64,000 nucleotides of DNA. Source: Endotrypanum monterogeii. Its lineage: Eukaryota > Euglenozoa > Kinetoplastea > Trypanosomatida > Trypanosomatidae. The notes below the pieces were generated by a model, which ran no database searches, had not been told where the DNA came from, and saw only the letters and a list, made by a program, of their open reading frames with translations. Of this stretch, positions 10,155-20,811 are shown piece by piece (the stretch's first letter is position 1; each line of letters begins with the position of its first letter). The DNA is taken from contig CM007316.1 of NCBI GenBank assembly GCA_000333855.2, positions 1,468,115 to 1,532,114 on the forward strand, in the 5' to 3' direction. The translations under genes and the position numbers were made by a program.

Positions 10155-13100
10155 ATGCCAGAGCGCGTGTCTGTGAACCAGGAGGTGTACTATTTCGACC
10201 CGAAAAATGGGTGGCTCCGCGGTGTTGTTAGGGAGATCGATGAGGCCAGTGTAATGGTAGAGGACAATGTGTCACGCACTTCGGTAAAGGTTGGTGCTGA
10301 GTATCTTCACGGATACATATCTGAAAGCTTCGATCTCGAGGACGCAGATCTCTTTCACGTGAGTGACCTTCACGTGGCCACACTCCTTCACTGTGTGAAG
10401 GAGCGCTTCGAAAAATTACAGCAGCAGTACTCGCTCATGGGCGAAATGGTGCTTTCTGTCAACCCCTTCCGCCCCATGCGCTTCAATGCGGAGGAGGAGC
10501 GCAACAAATACCTTGCCCTTCCAGACCCTCGCGCCCTGCCCCCACACATTTGGCAGGTGGGGCACAAAGCCTTCAACGCAATCTTTATCCACGGCAGAGA
10601 GAACCAGTCTGTCGTCATATCAGGTGAGTCCGGCTCCGGCAAGACAGAGAACGCCAAGATGCTCATCGCCTACCTTGGTCAACTGAGTCACAGACACAGC
10701 AGGAATCCTTCGCAGCGCAGCATCGCGGACAAGATAGATGAGAGTCTCACCTGCAGCAATCCGGTGATCGAGTCGTTCGGCAATGCACGCACTGTGCGCA
10801 ACGACAATTCATCTCGCTTTGGGAAGTACATTAAGCTTTATTTCGATCCCGAGTCCGGTATTATGGTAAGCGGCGAGGCGGTCACCTACTTACTGGAGAG
10901 AAGCCGCATCATCATGCAATCTCCAGGGGAACGCAACTACCATATTTTCTACGAGATGCTGGCGGGACTGTCGCCGCGTGAAAAGCAGCGGCTGGGAGGA
11001 CTGAAGACAGCGAAGGACTACAAATGTCTGAGCGGTGGAAACATTTTTGTACGCCGCGGCGTGGATGGGCAACCTCTTGACGACGCGCGGGAGTTCCAGA
11101 CGGTACGCAACGCGCTATCCACCATTGGGGTCCCGTCTGAGACTCAACAAGCGTTGTTTCGTGTGCTCGCTGCCATATTGCATTTGATGGAGACGGAATT
11201 CGAGAACGACGGCAACGACAAGGCTCGGATTGTGAACGAGACGCCATTGGAGACGGGTAGCGGGCTGCTCTGCGTGGATCAAGCCAAGCTGCGTGAGTGC
11301 TTTCTTGTTCGAAGCAAAACCTCCCTAGTGACGATCCTCGCTTCCAAGACAGAGGCCGAGACCTTGCGCAACGCCTTCTGTAAGGCACTGTATGTTGGCA
11401 TTTTTGATCGACTGATCGAGTTTGTGAACGCCGCTATCCGACCCCCGGAGGGTTGCGGGAAGTGCAAATACATCGGCTTGCTCGACATTTTCGGTTTTGA
11501 GAATTTTCATCGAAACAGCTTCGAGCAGCTCTGCATCAATTATGCGAACGAGTCGTTGCAGAATCACTACAACAAGTACACCTTCATTAACGACGAGGAA
11601 GAGTGTCGGCAGGAAGGCATCGATCTTCCTAAAATCGAGTTCCCCGACAATTCCGAGTGTGTTAACATGTTTGATGCGAAGCGTACCGGCATCTTCTCGA
11701 TGCTGGATGAGGAGTGCAACTTCAAAGGGGGCACCACAGACCGCTTTACGTCAAACTTGTGGGAGCAGTGGTCCAAGAAAAACAACTATTTTGTGAAACC
11801 AAAGAGCACAATTCCCAATCAGTTTGGGGTGAATCACTACGCATCGTTCGTGAACTACGAGACGACGGATTGGCTCGAGAAAAATACGGACGCACTGAAG
11901 GAAGAAATGTATGAGTGCGTGGAACACTCCACGGACCCGTTCATCAAGACTCTGCTAACGACGGAAAAGAGCAAGGCGCGCCGTAAGCACACCGTTGCCA
12001 TACGCTTCAAGCAGCAACTCGCAGATTTGCGTACCGAACTTGAGTCTACGGAGACACAGTTCATTCGCTGCATCAAGCCGAACATGAAGGCGAGCCCTTC
12101 GTCCCTGGACAACCTCCTGGTAGGTTCGCAGCTCGAGTCAGCCGGTGTGCTGCAGACCATTGAACTCAAGCGACAGGGTTACCCTGTTCGCCGCCGACTG
12201 GAGGAGTTCTGCAGGTTTTTTTATTTTATCATGCCGCGCTCTACGGTGGACCTATGGAAGCAAAACCGCTACGGCGACGCCTGTAACAATCTCCTCGAAT
12301 GGTACCAGCGGCTTTACGCGTGGGCCAAGCCCAACTACGCTGTCGGCAAGACTAAAGTATTCCTCCGTGCGGGGGTGTGGTCCTCACTGGAGCGACTGGT
12401 TCTGCGTCGACGCGCACAACTCATCAGCCTCTGTAAGTCCTACCTTGGCCGATGGGCCAGGGAGTTCCTCGAGCGCAAGCGTATCGAGAAGCAAAGGCGG
12501 CTGGAGCAACAGCGCAGGCTGCGCGAGGAGCGTGAGGCAAAGGCTGCTAGCGCTGCCAACGGTGTTCCAAAGGAGAAAGTGCAGTGGGTTGAGGAGATGT
12601 CCAATGTCTTCCCAGAGTTTGACATGGAAACACTGATGGATATCGCAGTGGAGGCAAACTCACGCGCAGATATGCTCAGCGCTATCCTGGCTATCCAGGC
12701 GGATCGTGTGGATAAGCAGGCGGCATCTGGGTTTATCGACGTGGTAACGGCTGCGAAGGTGGGCCATGCTGTCATCAAGAGTCTGATCTCTGCTGACATC
12801 AAGACGGTATCGGCGTTGTCCAAACTGAAGCCAGATGAGCTGAAGAGCCTTGGCGCCAGCGAGATAGAGGTCTTGGCAATCTCAAAAAAGTTGACGGAGC
12901 AGAGGGGTCAGCGCGCCAAGTACAACCACCTTGCTCAGTCGGTTGGCACGGACGGCGAAGGTGCAGCGGCGCACGACCTCCTCCGTGCTGAGGCTGTTAG
13001 GCACCGCGACGACTTCGATGTCAAGGTGCGAATGCTTTTCAGCATGGGATTTGATGAGGCCACCAGCCGTCTTGTCTTGGCGCACTACAACGGCGATGTC

Positions 13101-13307
13101 GAGCGCGCTGCAGCCCGTCTGCTTTGTGGTGTGGACAAGCGCAAAGTTAAAACCAACGCACGAAAACACAAAGAATTCAACACCACAGATCCTACAGTTC
13201 AGCAGCTTATTTCTCTCGGCGCTACGAAGCAGGACGCAAAGATGGCGATGCGTCGCAACAATGGCGACGTTAGCGGTGCCGCCAAAATGCTGTTCAAAGT
13301 TCGCTAA
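10155..13307 (+). CDS. MyoXXI: Myosin XXI heavy chain
   Basis: The 1050-residue protein is an unconventional myosin. The motor has the P-loop GESGSGKT at residues 157-164, a switch I of the NxxSSRFGK type near 213-221 and a switch II LLDIFGFENF near 440-450. An SH3-like N-terminus (about 1-60) precedes it. After the converter there is one IQ-like calmodulin-binding stretch (about 755-775) and a short basic helix. The tail has a CUE-like segment (about 815-850), then two UBA-like domains near 955-990 and at the C-terminus (about 1013-1050). Tail UBA-like domains and this length match trypanosomatid myosin XXI, which in Leishmania is the main expressed myosin and acts at the flagellar base in trafficking and flagellum assembly. 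The ATG at 10155 is the first in frame and follows a pyrimidine tract and AG at 10076-10077. Recognition is firm; exact tail domain borders are estimated. Confidence 0.95.
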   Translation: MPERVSVNQEVYYFDPKNGWLRGVVREIDEASVMVEDNVSRTSVKVGAEYLHGYISESFDLEDADLFHVSDLHVATLLHCVKERFEKLQQQYSLMGEMVLSVNPFRPMRFNAEEERNKYLALPDPRALPPHIWQVGHKAFNAIFIHGRENQSVVISGESGSGKTENAKMLIAYLGQLSHRHSRNPSQRSIADKIDESLTCSNPVIESFGNARTVRNDNSSRFGKYIKLYFDPESGIMVSGEAVTYLLERSRIIMQSPGERNYHIFYEMLAGLSPREKQRLGGLKTAKDYKCLSGGNIFVRRGVDGQPLDDAREFQTVRNALSTIGVPSETQQALFRVLAAILHLMETEFENDGNDKARIVNETPLETGSGLLCVDQAKLRECFLVRSKTSLVTILASKTEAETLRNAFCKALYVGIFDRLIEFVNAAIRPPEGCGKCKYIGLLDIFGFENFHRNSFEQLCINYANESLQNHYNKYTFINDEEECRQEGIDLPKIEFPDNSECVNMFDAKRTGIFSMLDEECNFKGGTTDRFTSNLWEQWSKKNNYFVKPKSTIPNQFGVNHYASFVNYETTDWLEKNTDALKEEMYECVEHSTDPFIKTLLTTEKSKARRKHTVAIRFKQQLADLRTELESTETQFIRCIKPNMKASPSSLDNLLVGSQLESAGVLQTIELKRQGYPVRRRLEEFCRFFYFIMPRSTVDLWKQNRYGDACNNLLEWYQRLYAWAKPNYAVGKTKVFLRAGVWSSLERLVLRRRAQLISLCKSYLGRWAREFLERKRIEKQRRLEQQRRLREEREAKAASAANGVPKEKVQWVEEMSNVFPEFDMETLMDIAVEANSRADMLSAILAIQADRVDKQAASGFIDVVTAAKVGHAVIKSLISADIKTVSALSKLKPDELKSLGASEIEVLAISKKLTEQRGQRAKYNHLAQSVGTDGEGAAAHDLLRAEAVRHRDDFDVKVRMLFSMGFDEATSRLVLAHYNGDVERAAARLLCGVDKRKVKTNARKHKEFNTTDPTVQQLISLGATKQDAKMAMRRNNGDVSGAAKMLFKVR

Positions 13308-14302
13308 GTCTCTCCTTTCCCTCCCTGGAGACTTTACCTGAAGCTCCTGGGCGACCAGCTGGGAGCAAGCACCGGAGCCTCATGCACACCAATCAACACG
13401 CGCTATTGATTCTCTCGAACATAGAGGAGACCTGTCCCCCCCCCCACCACCAAAAAAAAAAAAGTTTTGCATGCAAAGTGATTTTCATCCTGATCAAATA
13501 TTTCGTCCGAATTCGTTTACACACCCCTTCCTGTACAACGTTTTTTTCTTTTCCCAATTCATCTGAGATATATATTTTCGGAGACGCGCCACGTTGCTTC
13601 TGTCTTGGTTTCTAACTGCTCATATTGACGGCTTGCCAGTATTTCTTCAAAGAGCACTTATCCATTTCATGGAGGTGTGTGTGCGTGCGTGCGTGGGTGC
13701 GTGTCTTTGCATCTCTCTGATGCCAGCGTACCTCTCATTTTTCCCTCCCTCGTTTTCCCTGAGCTCCATTACTGTTTCCTTGAGTCGAATGTGCGGGGAT
13801 CGTACTGGCGCCGCTGCGCTGATGCTGCACTCGTTCTCTTTTGTGTTTTCTGTCGCCACACTGGGTCGAGTTACTGCATTTCATCTCGCATCCTTTGGCT
13901 AAATCTTTTTATTTTCCCCTTCTCCCTCACTTTTTTTTTTTTTGCGTGTGTGTTTGTAAAGTGGGTTTTGTGCTGGGAAGCAGCGCCTCGCTGTCGTCCT
14001 CCGTTTATCCCGGTGGTACTGCAGACTCCTCACTTTTTTAGATACATATATTCTCCCCCCGTGCTTCACCCTTTTTCCCCTTCTCGTAACTCACAAAGTA
14101 TTTCTGTTTCCGTGACTCTATTCGCACTACTTTCTTTCAACCATTCGGGGGACTTCAATCCAAAAAAAAAGTGCTCTCCCGACTCCAACAGCGGAAGATG
14201 TCAGCGGGCTTTATTCTTTTTCCCTCAGATTCATTGCGAATTTTCTTCCCTGATGCTTTCCATTCATTTGTTGTCTTATGAACCTCTCTGTGGACGTATT
14301 GC

Positions 14303-14339
<37 letters not shown>

Positions 14340-16122
14340 CGCGTTACCTCATTGCTCCTCGGATTCATCTTAGCGTCTCGATCATCTCTTTCGTGAATCG
14401 CTTGATAGAGGCTGAGTGTGTGTGTGTGTGTGCGTCTGTTTCCGTGTTTCACTACCTGCGATTACCTTCTCACCTATTTCTTCCCGTTACCCATTCCTTC
14501 CCCCCCGCATCCCCGCTCAAAGGCTCTTGAGTTTTCTCTTCCCCACGTCTTTTCTTTTCCTTTGTCAGTCTTTTGTCCCCGAACATTTTTTTTTGTGTGT
14601 CTCTGTCATTCTTCTGCAGTACTCTCACATACTGCTTGGCAGCATTCGTTTCCGCTGTCGCTACGAATTCTTGTTAGCCACACCTCTTTTTTTTTTTTCG
14701 CCTATTCATAGTGCTCTTATGTCTACGGGTCATTTGATGTACGCCGCATTCACGCGATTGGTCGTCTCTAGATGATGCAATTGATGTTAGAGCATCACGC
14801 CATGCCTTACTCCTTTTTTTCTCATAACAAGACACAGCTTGTGAGTGTGTTTGTGTTTGTGTGTGGGTAAGGACCCCCGTCAGCTCCCCTCCCCTCCAGG
14901 TAGGCTTCAGGAGACTGAATCTTAGATCGCGGTTGCGGTTTGCAGTCAGCGTGTGCTCAAGTGTTTCGTGTGTGTACTTGCAGAAGAGTGTAAGTCACGA
15001 TATGTTCAAGGACGTGCGATGCGGTCATTTTTCATACACACTAGCAGTGACTTGATATAGACACTCACACTCTTTCTCTTTCCCTCCTTCATTGATACTC
15101 AAGGCGTGCATCTGTCCATGCGTGAACGTTTTCTGGCTAGATCTCCAGAAAGCATGATTGCGTTCTGAGAGGTGTACCCAAATACCCCTGTGTGTATATT
15201 CCTTTTATGATATATTGGGCCCTCGGTATAGATTGAGTAGTTTCCATTTCCCCCCAAATGTCTCCTCTACTCCCTTTTTTTTTTCACATTTATTCCCTTC
15301 TCTGTGTGTGCACTTTTTTTTCACTATTCTATGTCATCGTTCAGGGAATGAGCGTCCTCTTGACTAACAAGCAACCGAGATCATCATTTCCCTCATTGAT
15401 CGCTTGTAGTCATATGTAGTACGGATAACAGGGAAGTCGGCAGCTGCTCGCGCGATCGTTGTTCCACTCAATCTCCGGTCTTCTTCTCGCACCATCCTGA
15501 TGGACTTTTTTTGTGTACGCTCGTCGCCATTTTCTCAACTGTTTCCAAGGCTTACCTTGCTCTGGAGAAACTCTCTCCAGCACTTCCCCCTACCCCTTCG
15601 CGCTTCTCTTCGCCGTTTTCCTCTGTTTTCAGTACCAACGCTACTACCCCCTCCTTTTTTTTTTTTCTGTCGTCGTCGTTCTTTGTGCGTGTGTCACACC
15701 CCCGCGAGTTAGAAGTTTTCCTATACCTCCTTCCCTCTTTCCCCAAACTCATCTCCTTCTCTCTACATGCGTGTGGATGATTGTGTGTGTGTGTGTTTAT
15801 CTCCCCAAGTAGCGACGAGTCCTTAAACAGAGGCTCATATTTCTGGTGAAAAAAAAATGCCACACAACAGAGCTGGCAGCAGTCACTTACATGGAAAGTA
15901 AATATCAAGAACGACAGCAGCACCAGATTCAAAAATGGGCGCGTGGGAGAGGGTGAGGCCAGCCAGCTGGGTTCTCTCGCCGTGACGCTTAACTATGGGT
16001 AGAACCCCTTGTCGCCATTCTTAGCAGTCGCTGATTCCTGCGCGATGCAAATAACCACTTGTATAAGTGAGTCTGGCATTTCTGCAGTTCATCTCGCAGC
16101 AATGCCTAATATCATATACGTA

Positions 16123-16153
<31 letters not shown>

Positions 16154-16611
16154 TTGTGAAGGTGTAGCAGCGTGTGAAACGCGCGCTTATGCACGTCGGA
16201 GCACCTCTCTGTGTGGACTAATCGCCATCATGACGTTCCAGCACGCGGCGATAGAGCACCATCGACATCCGAATCGGCCAGTCGCTTCTGACAGGGTCAT
16301 TCATTATGTCCAATAATAATAAAAAATCACCCCATTTGTAAACACTTCACTTTTGCTTTTCCCGTCTCCCCTTATTTTTTTTCCCCCTTTATACACCACC
16401 TGCTTTTTTTTTTTCTCTTCACCAATTATAGCTTGTGTGGTTGAGTTGATGCCGTAACGCTGTTTCTGCCACGTGCCAAGGGTATCATCGGCTCCTGCTA
16501 ACTGCAAGCGTCGATCGTTCACTGACAAGGGGAGATCGAAGCAAGGCCTGCTTCACTTCAAACACTCACTACGCATCTATACTCACGGCCGTGCTTCTCT
16601 GATCAATCGTA
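13308..16611. other. Long intergenic region, about 3.3 kb
   Basis: Very T/C-rich sequence with many poly-T runs, (TA)n-(TG)n at about 14305-14340, (TG)n at about 14417-14432 and (TG)n at about 16122-16148. No gene is supported: the open frames are low-complexity Phe/Ser/Pro translations of pyrimidine tracts. A T/C tract at 16370-16428 ending in AG at 16430-16431 is the likely acceptor of the next gene. Much of the region is probably the 3' UTR of the myosin mRNA. Confidence 0.6.
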
Positions 16612-17688
16612 ATGGAGCTCCTCGGAAAGGAATCCTCCGGGGTGGTCTCAGTCGCTTGCGGGTCGGGGAGCATCACATCGTTTGCTACCCTTTCGAGTTA
16701 TGGAACTCTGACCCTATGGGATACGCGTCTTCCACGAAAAAACTACGTGTCGCTCCGTAATCCGAATAGCGTCGCTGCCGGGGAAGCCGCAGAGCTGCGC
16801 TACCTCCATGACCGTCACGTCGCCGTGGCACTTTGTGGCAATGTAGTCCAGCTTTTTGATACCCGTAAGTGCATTTCGTGTTTAACCGAGTACGTTCACG
16901 ATAAAGAGTGCGTCACCTTCTTAAGAAACGAGCCACCGGTAGACTACTCCACAACGCTGATAGTGGACGAGGACGGCGGAATATTTCCTTTTAATTTAGC
17001 AGACGGCTCCTTGCCTTCCTACCTGGAGGGGTACGTGTTTGGTGATTCAGAGCCCTCTCCTTTGCCATCGGGAAGCACATTTGGAGACTTGTCAAACTAC
17101 TGCAGCGGGCTGCACTGCATTGATCTTGCTTCTGGTGAATGCGGTGCCGCTACCCGGATACTCTTCACTGTTGGAATGGACGGAGAAGGCGCTCTCTATC
17201 GCACGGCCGACAGTGCAGATTCCGCGCGCGTCCGATTCTCCCTCTCGCAGGAGTCGCCAACGAACGGCAGTGCTCAGATGGTGAACCCTCCTCTCATTAA
17301 CTGCACCGCCGCTTGTGGCGCTCAGGTCGCAGTTGGTCGGGCTAACGGCATGTTTTCCATCTACGACATTGAGCAGTGCGGCCCGGACGAGGCTATGGCG
17401 TCTCCAGGGCACGCTGTCAACGGACTGTGCTATGTAGACTGGGTGTCGCCGAAGGTGTTGCTGACTACTTCTCTTTGCGGGGATGTCACGGGATGGGCGG
17501 TTGGCGCCTTTATGGAAGGCGACGAAGGGAAAGAAGACGAAGGACCGGAGGTTGTTGCGGCCCTTGCGCATCGCGAGGTACCCACATGTCAGCGAGCGAC
17601 AGTGAACTGCGCAGACCGTTTGGATGACACTCGTTACATTTTCGGTGATCATCTTGGGAATGTTACCCTAGCGCAGATAGATATCTGA
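16612..17688 (+). CDS. WD40-like beta-propeller protein
   Basis: The 358-residue protein has WD-like repeats ending in Trp-Asp or equivalents, for example a Leu-Trp-Asp-Thr-Arg near residue 38 and a Leu-Phe-Asp-Thr-Arg near residue 84. Later blades end in weaker motifs (Tyr-Asp near 250) and a last strand at the C-terminus can close the propeller. The length fits a single seven-bladed propeller without extra domains. Such proteins are scaffolds; by size and form it is close to small nuclear or cytosolic WD proteins such as WDR53-like or Seh1/Rae1-like proteins, but no specific orthologue is claimed. The start is the first ATG after a strong pyrimidine tract and AG (16430-16431). The downstream intergenic region carries one copy of the A-tailed repeat. 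Confidence 0.75.
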   Translation: MELLGKESSGVVSVACGSGSITSFATLSSYGTLTLWDTRLPRKNYVSLRNPNSVAAGEAAELRYLHDRHVAVALCGNVVQLFDTRKCISCLTEYVHDKECVTFLRNEPPVDYSTTLIVDEDGGIFPFNLADGSLPSYLEGYVFGDSEPSPLPSGSTFGDLSNYCSGLHCIDLASGECGAATRILFTVGMDGEGALYRTADSADSARVRFSLSQESPTNGSAQMVNPPLINCTAACGAQVAVGRANGMFSIYDIEQCGPDEAMASPGHAVNGLCYVDWVSPKVLLTTSLCGDVTGWAVGAFMEGDEGKEDEGPEVVAALAHREVPTCQRATVNCADRLDDTRYIFGDHLGNVTLAQIDI

Positions 17689-18190
17689 GGGTTATGTACA
17701 TCAGCCGATTCTCAGGTCATTGTCTTCGGGTCAGACGCGAGTGGAGGTGCACGTATTAGTTCAGGTAACTGAGGATTAATGATGCCGAGTCTACCGACAC
17801 ACGGAGAGAAGCCCGCCGAGAACGTAGCTGCTGTGAGGTCCGCGCTGTGTAGAGGGGGGGGACTCGTTGGCACCTCCGTATGCAGCGAATTCTCACTGGA
17901 GGGCCCTTTCTCTCCCTTTTCCCCCTTTTTCCTTTTCCGGTGGGTTTGACTCGATGCGCAGAGGATGTGCGTCGTTTCAGATTTTCTAGTCACACTCGAG
18001 ACAAGGTTATTGGGCAAAAAATTCTTAGCGTAAGATGGGAGGAGGTCGTCTGACGAGGCTGTAGAAAAGCTCATCTACAGCTCACCTTTCCTTTTCCAAA
18101 GTCTGTGCAATGAGAACGAGATCATCAGGATCTCCCAAAGGAGGGAACGAAGAGAAATTCTTCGTTTCTTTACAAGTTGTGTTAATCTTC

Positions 18191-18641
18191 CGACCTCTAC
18201 TCAGGTTGCATGGCGGCGATTCGGTGCAACGAGCATGTTTGTGTCACTCGAAGCCATCACCCATGGTGATGGCCACGTGCGTCCGTCAGGGCTTTGCCCC
18301 TGTCGTTGGTGTGTGGCCGATGAGGTGTGTGGACGAGTCGGTGAGGAGCACGACGCACTATGAGTCGTAACGTAACCGGTCGAGAGAAGTCCACAGCTAC
18401 GCGAACACCACGCCGTGAGAACAAGAGCCCTTCTTGGGGCTCAGCATGGGGTCAGAGGAGCGAGGTGAGGAGGAGGTCTTCCATGTAAACGCTTTCTTAC
18501 AGTTGTTCTACACACCACCCGATGAGAGTGTGACCTGTGACGGGGCTCGAGCGCAGTCAAACACACACACACACACGCACACACACACACACACCTACGC
18601 ATTAATTGGGGTGACGTTTAAAACAACAAAAAACAAGAAAA
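18191..18641 (+). mobile_element. SIDER-like non-autonomous retroposon, copy 1
   Basis: This sequence is nearly identical to 57079-57524. The shared part begins abruptly with CGACCTCTAC and runs to GGGTGACGTTTAAA, after which both copies have an A-rich tail, here interrupted by C and G. Only two base substitutions were found outside the internal (CA)n run, which differs in length. Size, lack of coding capacity, A-rich 3' end and an intergenic position downstream of a gene fit the short interspersed degenerate retroposons (SIDERs) of Leishmania. The classification is inference; the repeat itself is seen directly. Confidence 0.75.
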
Positions 18642-19289
18642 CAATTTCGACTAGATTTGGTCCCGCACTTGTGAACTATTGGATCGTGCGGAGGTAACCG
18701 AAAAAGATAACAAAGGGTGGGACTCCTCTTATCGTAGACGGTTCTCCTGCTTGTGGACGAGGCCAGCATGCGACAAAGCTTCTCCTCCCCATCTCGTCGA
18801 GGTGATTGTCAATCAATGCGGCACACCGGAATAATAGACGAGGCACCTTCGCGTCCTGCCAAGGGAGGTCGATGATTTCAAAGGATCGGGTCGCTAGTGT
18901 GCGGAAGGAACGTGTGGTATTTGTGTGTGTGCATATCACTAGGTGAACCCAACCTTACGCCTCAAGTTTAACCTCGGAGGCACTGCTGAAAACTTTTTAG
19001 CCAAGTCTCCATGCTGTGGCAGTAGTTTGCAATACATGCTTTTAAATGTCCCCACTCCCACACATTGGTGCTCGGGCAGGACCAGGTGCTTTTTCATGGT
19101 GGCATTTTTCTGAGTAAGTGTCTGTGTGTTTCTCTCTCGTAACTTCTTTGGACACGTTGCCTGTCAATGGTTTCCTCTCACCCCTTGTCGCCTCTCAGAA
19201 TCTCTTTGTCTCCATCTGCTTCTTATGCAGTGCACGCGCACACATGGCACAGTGTCCACATCATACGTGAGCGTTTTGTGTGCTCTTCC

Positions 19290-19326
19290 CTTTCGCGTCG
19301 TTTCCCCCCTTTTCCCTGCCGCTAAG
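19290..19326 (+). promoter_or_regulatory. Pyrimidine tract and probable spliced-leader acceptor for ATG4 (AG at 19325-19326)
   Basis: A C/T-rich tract runs to an AG at 19325-19326, 16 bases before the ATG at 19343. It makes any start before 19327 impossible in the mature mRNA. Confidence 0.55.
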
Positions 19327-19342
19327 AATTCTCATCACGTGC

Positions 19343-20545
19343 ATGAGGCCTCCGCCTTTACAGATGGACGTGGTCTCACCCAAGGGCTCGAGCAGTAACG
19401 GGCCAGCGAAACCACCGTTGTTTGACTCCGGCAGTCTTCTCAAATGGTGGTTCAACCCCGGCTGGACCTTGCGTACCGACAAGCGCAAGCTGGGAGATGG
19501 GTTACCCGTGGTCGTGGTCGGTTCAGGCGAACACAGCGGTGGTGGGACGACGGAGTACGTTACCCGAGGAATGCGGAAGCTCCTCTTCTTCTCCTACCGC
19601 AACTGCTTCCCTCCCCTGCCGAATGGGTCTACAACGGACACCCGTTGGGGGTGTCTCGTACGCACGACACAAATGTTGGTTGGCACCTCTCTGTTGCGAT
19701 ATAACTACGAAGGCGCATACGATTTTCCAGAAACCGACAACGCTGTGATGAAGAAAAAGATATCAAAATTGTTCATGGACCTCCCTTCTGCCCCGCTTGG
19801 CATTCACAAGGTCCAGGAGAAAGCTCATAAACAGGGTATCAAGTATGCACGGATGCTATCTCCATCTGAGGCAGGTCTGGCGATGGCAGCTGCCTTGATA
19901 CAGTATCACGCGGAGGGAGGAGATGTGCCCTTCACTCTGTTTTGCGAAGGTCGAAACGTCGATGAGTCGGCTGTCATGGAGAGGCTCTCGGCCGGCCAGC
20001 GCGTTTTTCTCATCATACCTGTGGTCCTGGGTCTCGCACCTATATCACCTTCGTATAAACGTATGATGCTCGAAATGCTCGAAATGAAGGCGTGTTGCGG
20101 TATTGCTGGGGGCTTCAGGCAAGCGTCTCTCTACGTATTCGGGCGTCAGGGATCCGATATATTTTTCATGGACCCACATTACGTTCAAACGGCGTACATC
20201 TCTGATAAGACTGTGGGCGCACTTGATGGAACTCGTGGCGTTCTGAGTGCAAGCAAATTTGACCCGTGCATGATTTTCGGCTTCTATCTCCATACACCAG
20301 ATGATTTTCACCTCTTTTTGAGAAAGATGACTGCGATCAACTCTATCGTGACATTCCCACTTATTAGTTTCATGTCCAAACCCGACGGAGGCATCCCCAT
20401 ATCTGATAACCACATCCTTCCGAAAGAGGGAACCAGGAAGGGTGCTACGGCACACGTGCACGAGGCGCACAGGCAAGTGACGAATCCACTTAGTACAGTG
20501 GAGAGAGGGACAGAGTCGGATTCTGTCTTTTCTCTACCAGAGTAG
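19343..20545 (+). CDS. ATG4: ATG4 cysteine peptidase (autophagin, clan CA family C54)
   Basis: The protein has 400 residues from the ATG at 19343, or 393 if the in-frame ATG at 19364 is used. The catalytic Cys is in Thr-Arg-Trp-Gly-Cys-Leu-Val-Arg (Cys104, numbering from 19343), matching the family's GWGC(M)xR signature. The Asp-Pro-His catalytic pair follows at about 277-279. A Phe-Ser-Tyr-Arg motif lies before the Cys. ATG4 trims the C-terminus of ATG8 and removes lipidated ATG8 from membranes in autophagy; it acts in the cytosol. Leishmania has two ATG4 peptidases; the position next to uL2 suggests the one named ATG4.1 (from memory, LmjF.32.3890). The Ser/Thr-rich C-terminal 60 residues look disordered. 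Both candidate starts lie after the splice acceptor, so the choice between them is open. Confidence 0.93.
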   Translation: MRPPPLQMDVVSPKGSSSNGPAKPPLFDSGSLLKWWFNPGWTLRTDKRKLGDGLPVVVVGSGEHSGGGTTEYVTRGMRKLLFFSYRNCFPPLPNGSTTDTRWGCLVRTTQMLVGTSLLRYNYEGAYDFPETDNAVMKKKISKLFMDLPSAPLGIHKVQEKAHKQGIKYARMLSPSEAGLAMAAALIQYHAEGGDVPFTLFCEGRNVDESAVMERLSAGQRVFLIIPVVLGLAPISPSYKRMMLEMLEMKACCGIAGGFRQASLYVFGRQGSDIFFMDPHYVQTAYISDKTVGALDGTRGVLSASKFDPCMIFGFYLHTPDDFHLFLRKMTAINSIVTFPLISFMSKPDGGIPISDNHILPKEGTRKGATAHVHEAHRQVTNPLSTVERGTESDSVFSLPE

Positions 20546-20772
20546 CCTTGCTTCCCTACATGGGGATCCACAAACCTTTGCAAATCACCATCGCCGACGG
20601 TGATCGGAGCCCTGGCAGTAGCGGCGCCTTCTAGTTGGCATGTCAGTGGATATGCGTCTAACAATGTTTCTCTCTTCTCCACACCCCAGTCGACTTTCCT
20701 GTACTGGCTAACTGTTCAAGTATAACGGAAGTGCTCGCAGTTGGTGTCATTTCTCAAGTAGGGTTAGTCTCG

Positions 20773-20811
<39 letters not shown>

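Larger units (their letters stand above)
17689..19342. other. Intergenic region carrying a SIDER-like repeat
   Basis: About 1.65 kb between the WD40 gene and ATG4. The first 500 bases hold an 8-G run near 17853 and pyrimidine tracts and no gene. The A-tailed repeat occupies 18191-18641. The rest (18642-19342) has no recognisable gene and ends in the pyrimidine tract used by ATG4. Confidence 0.6.

Noticed and set aside
13677..14396. 239-codon + strand open frame downstream of myosin
   Set aside because: The translation is Phe/Ser/Pro-rich from pyrimidine tracts and ends in a (TA)/(TG) microsatellite; typical of non-coding T/C-rich DNA here.
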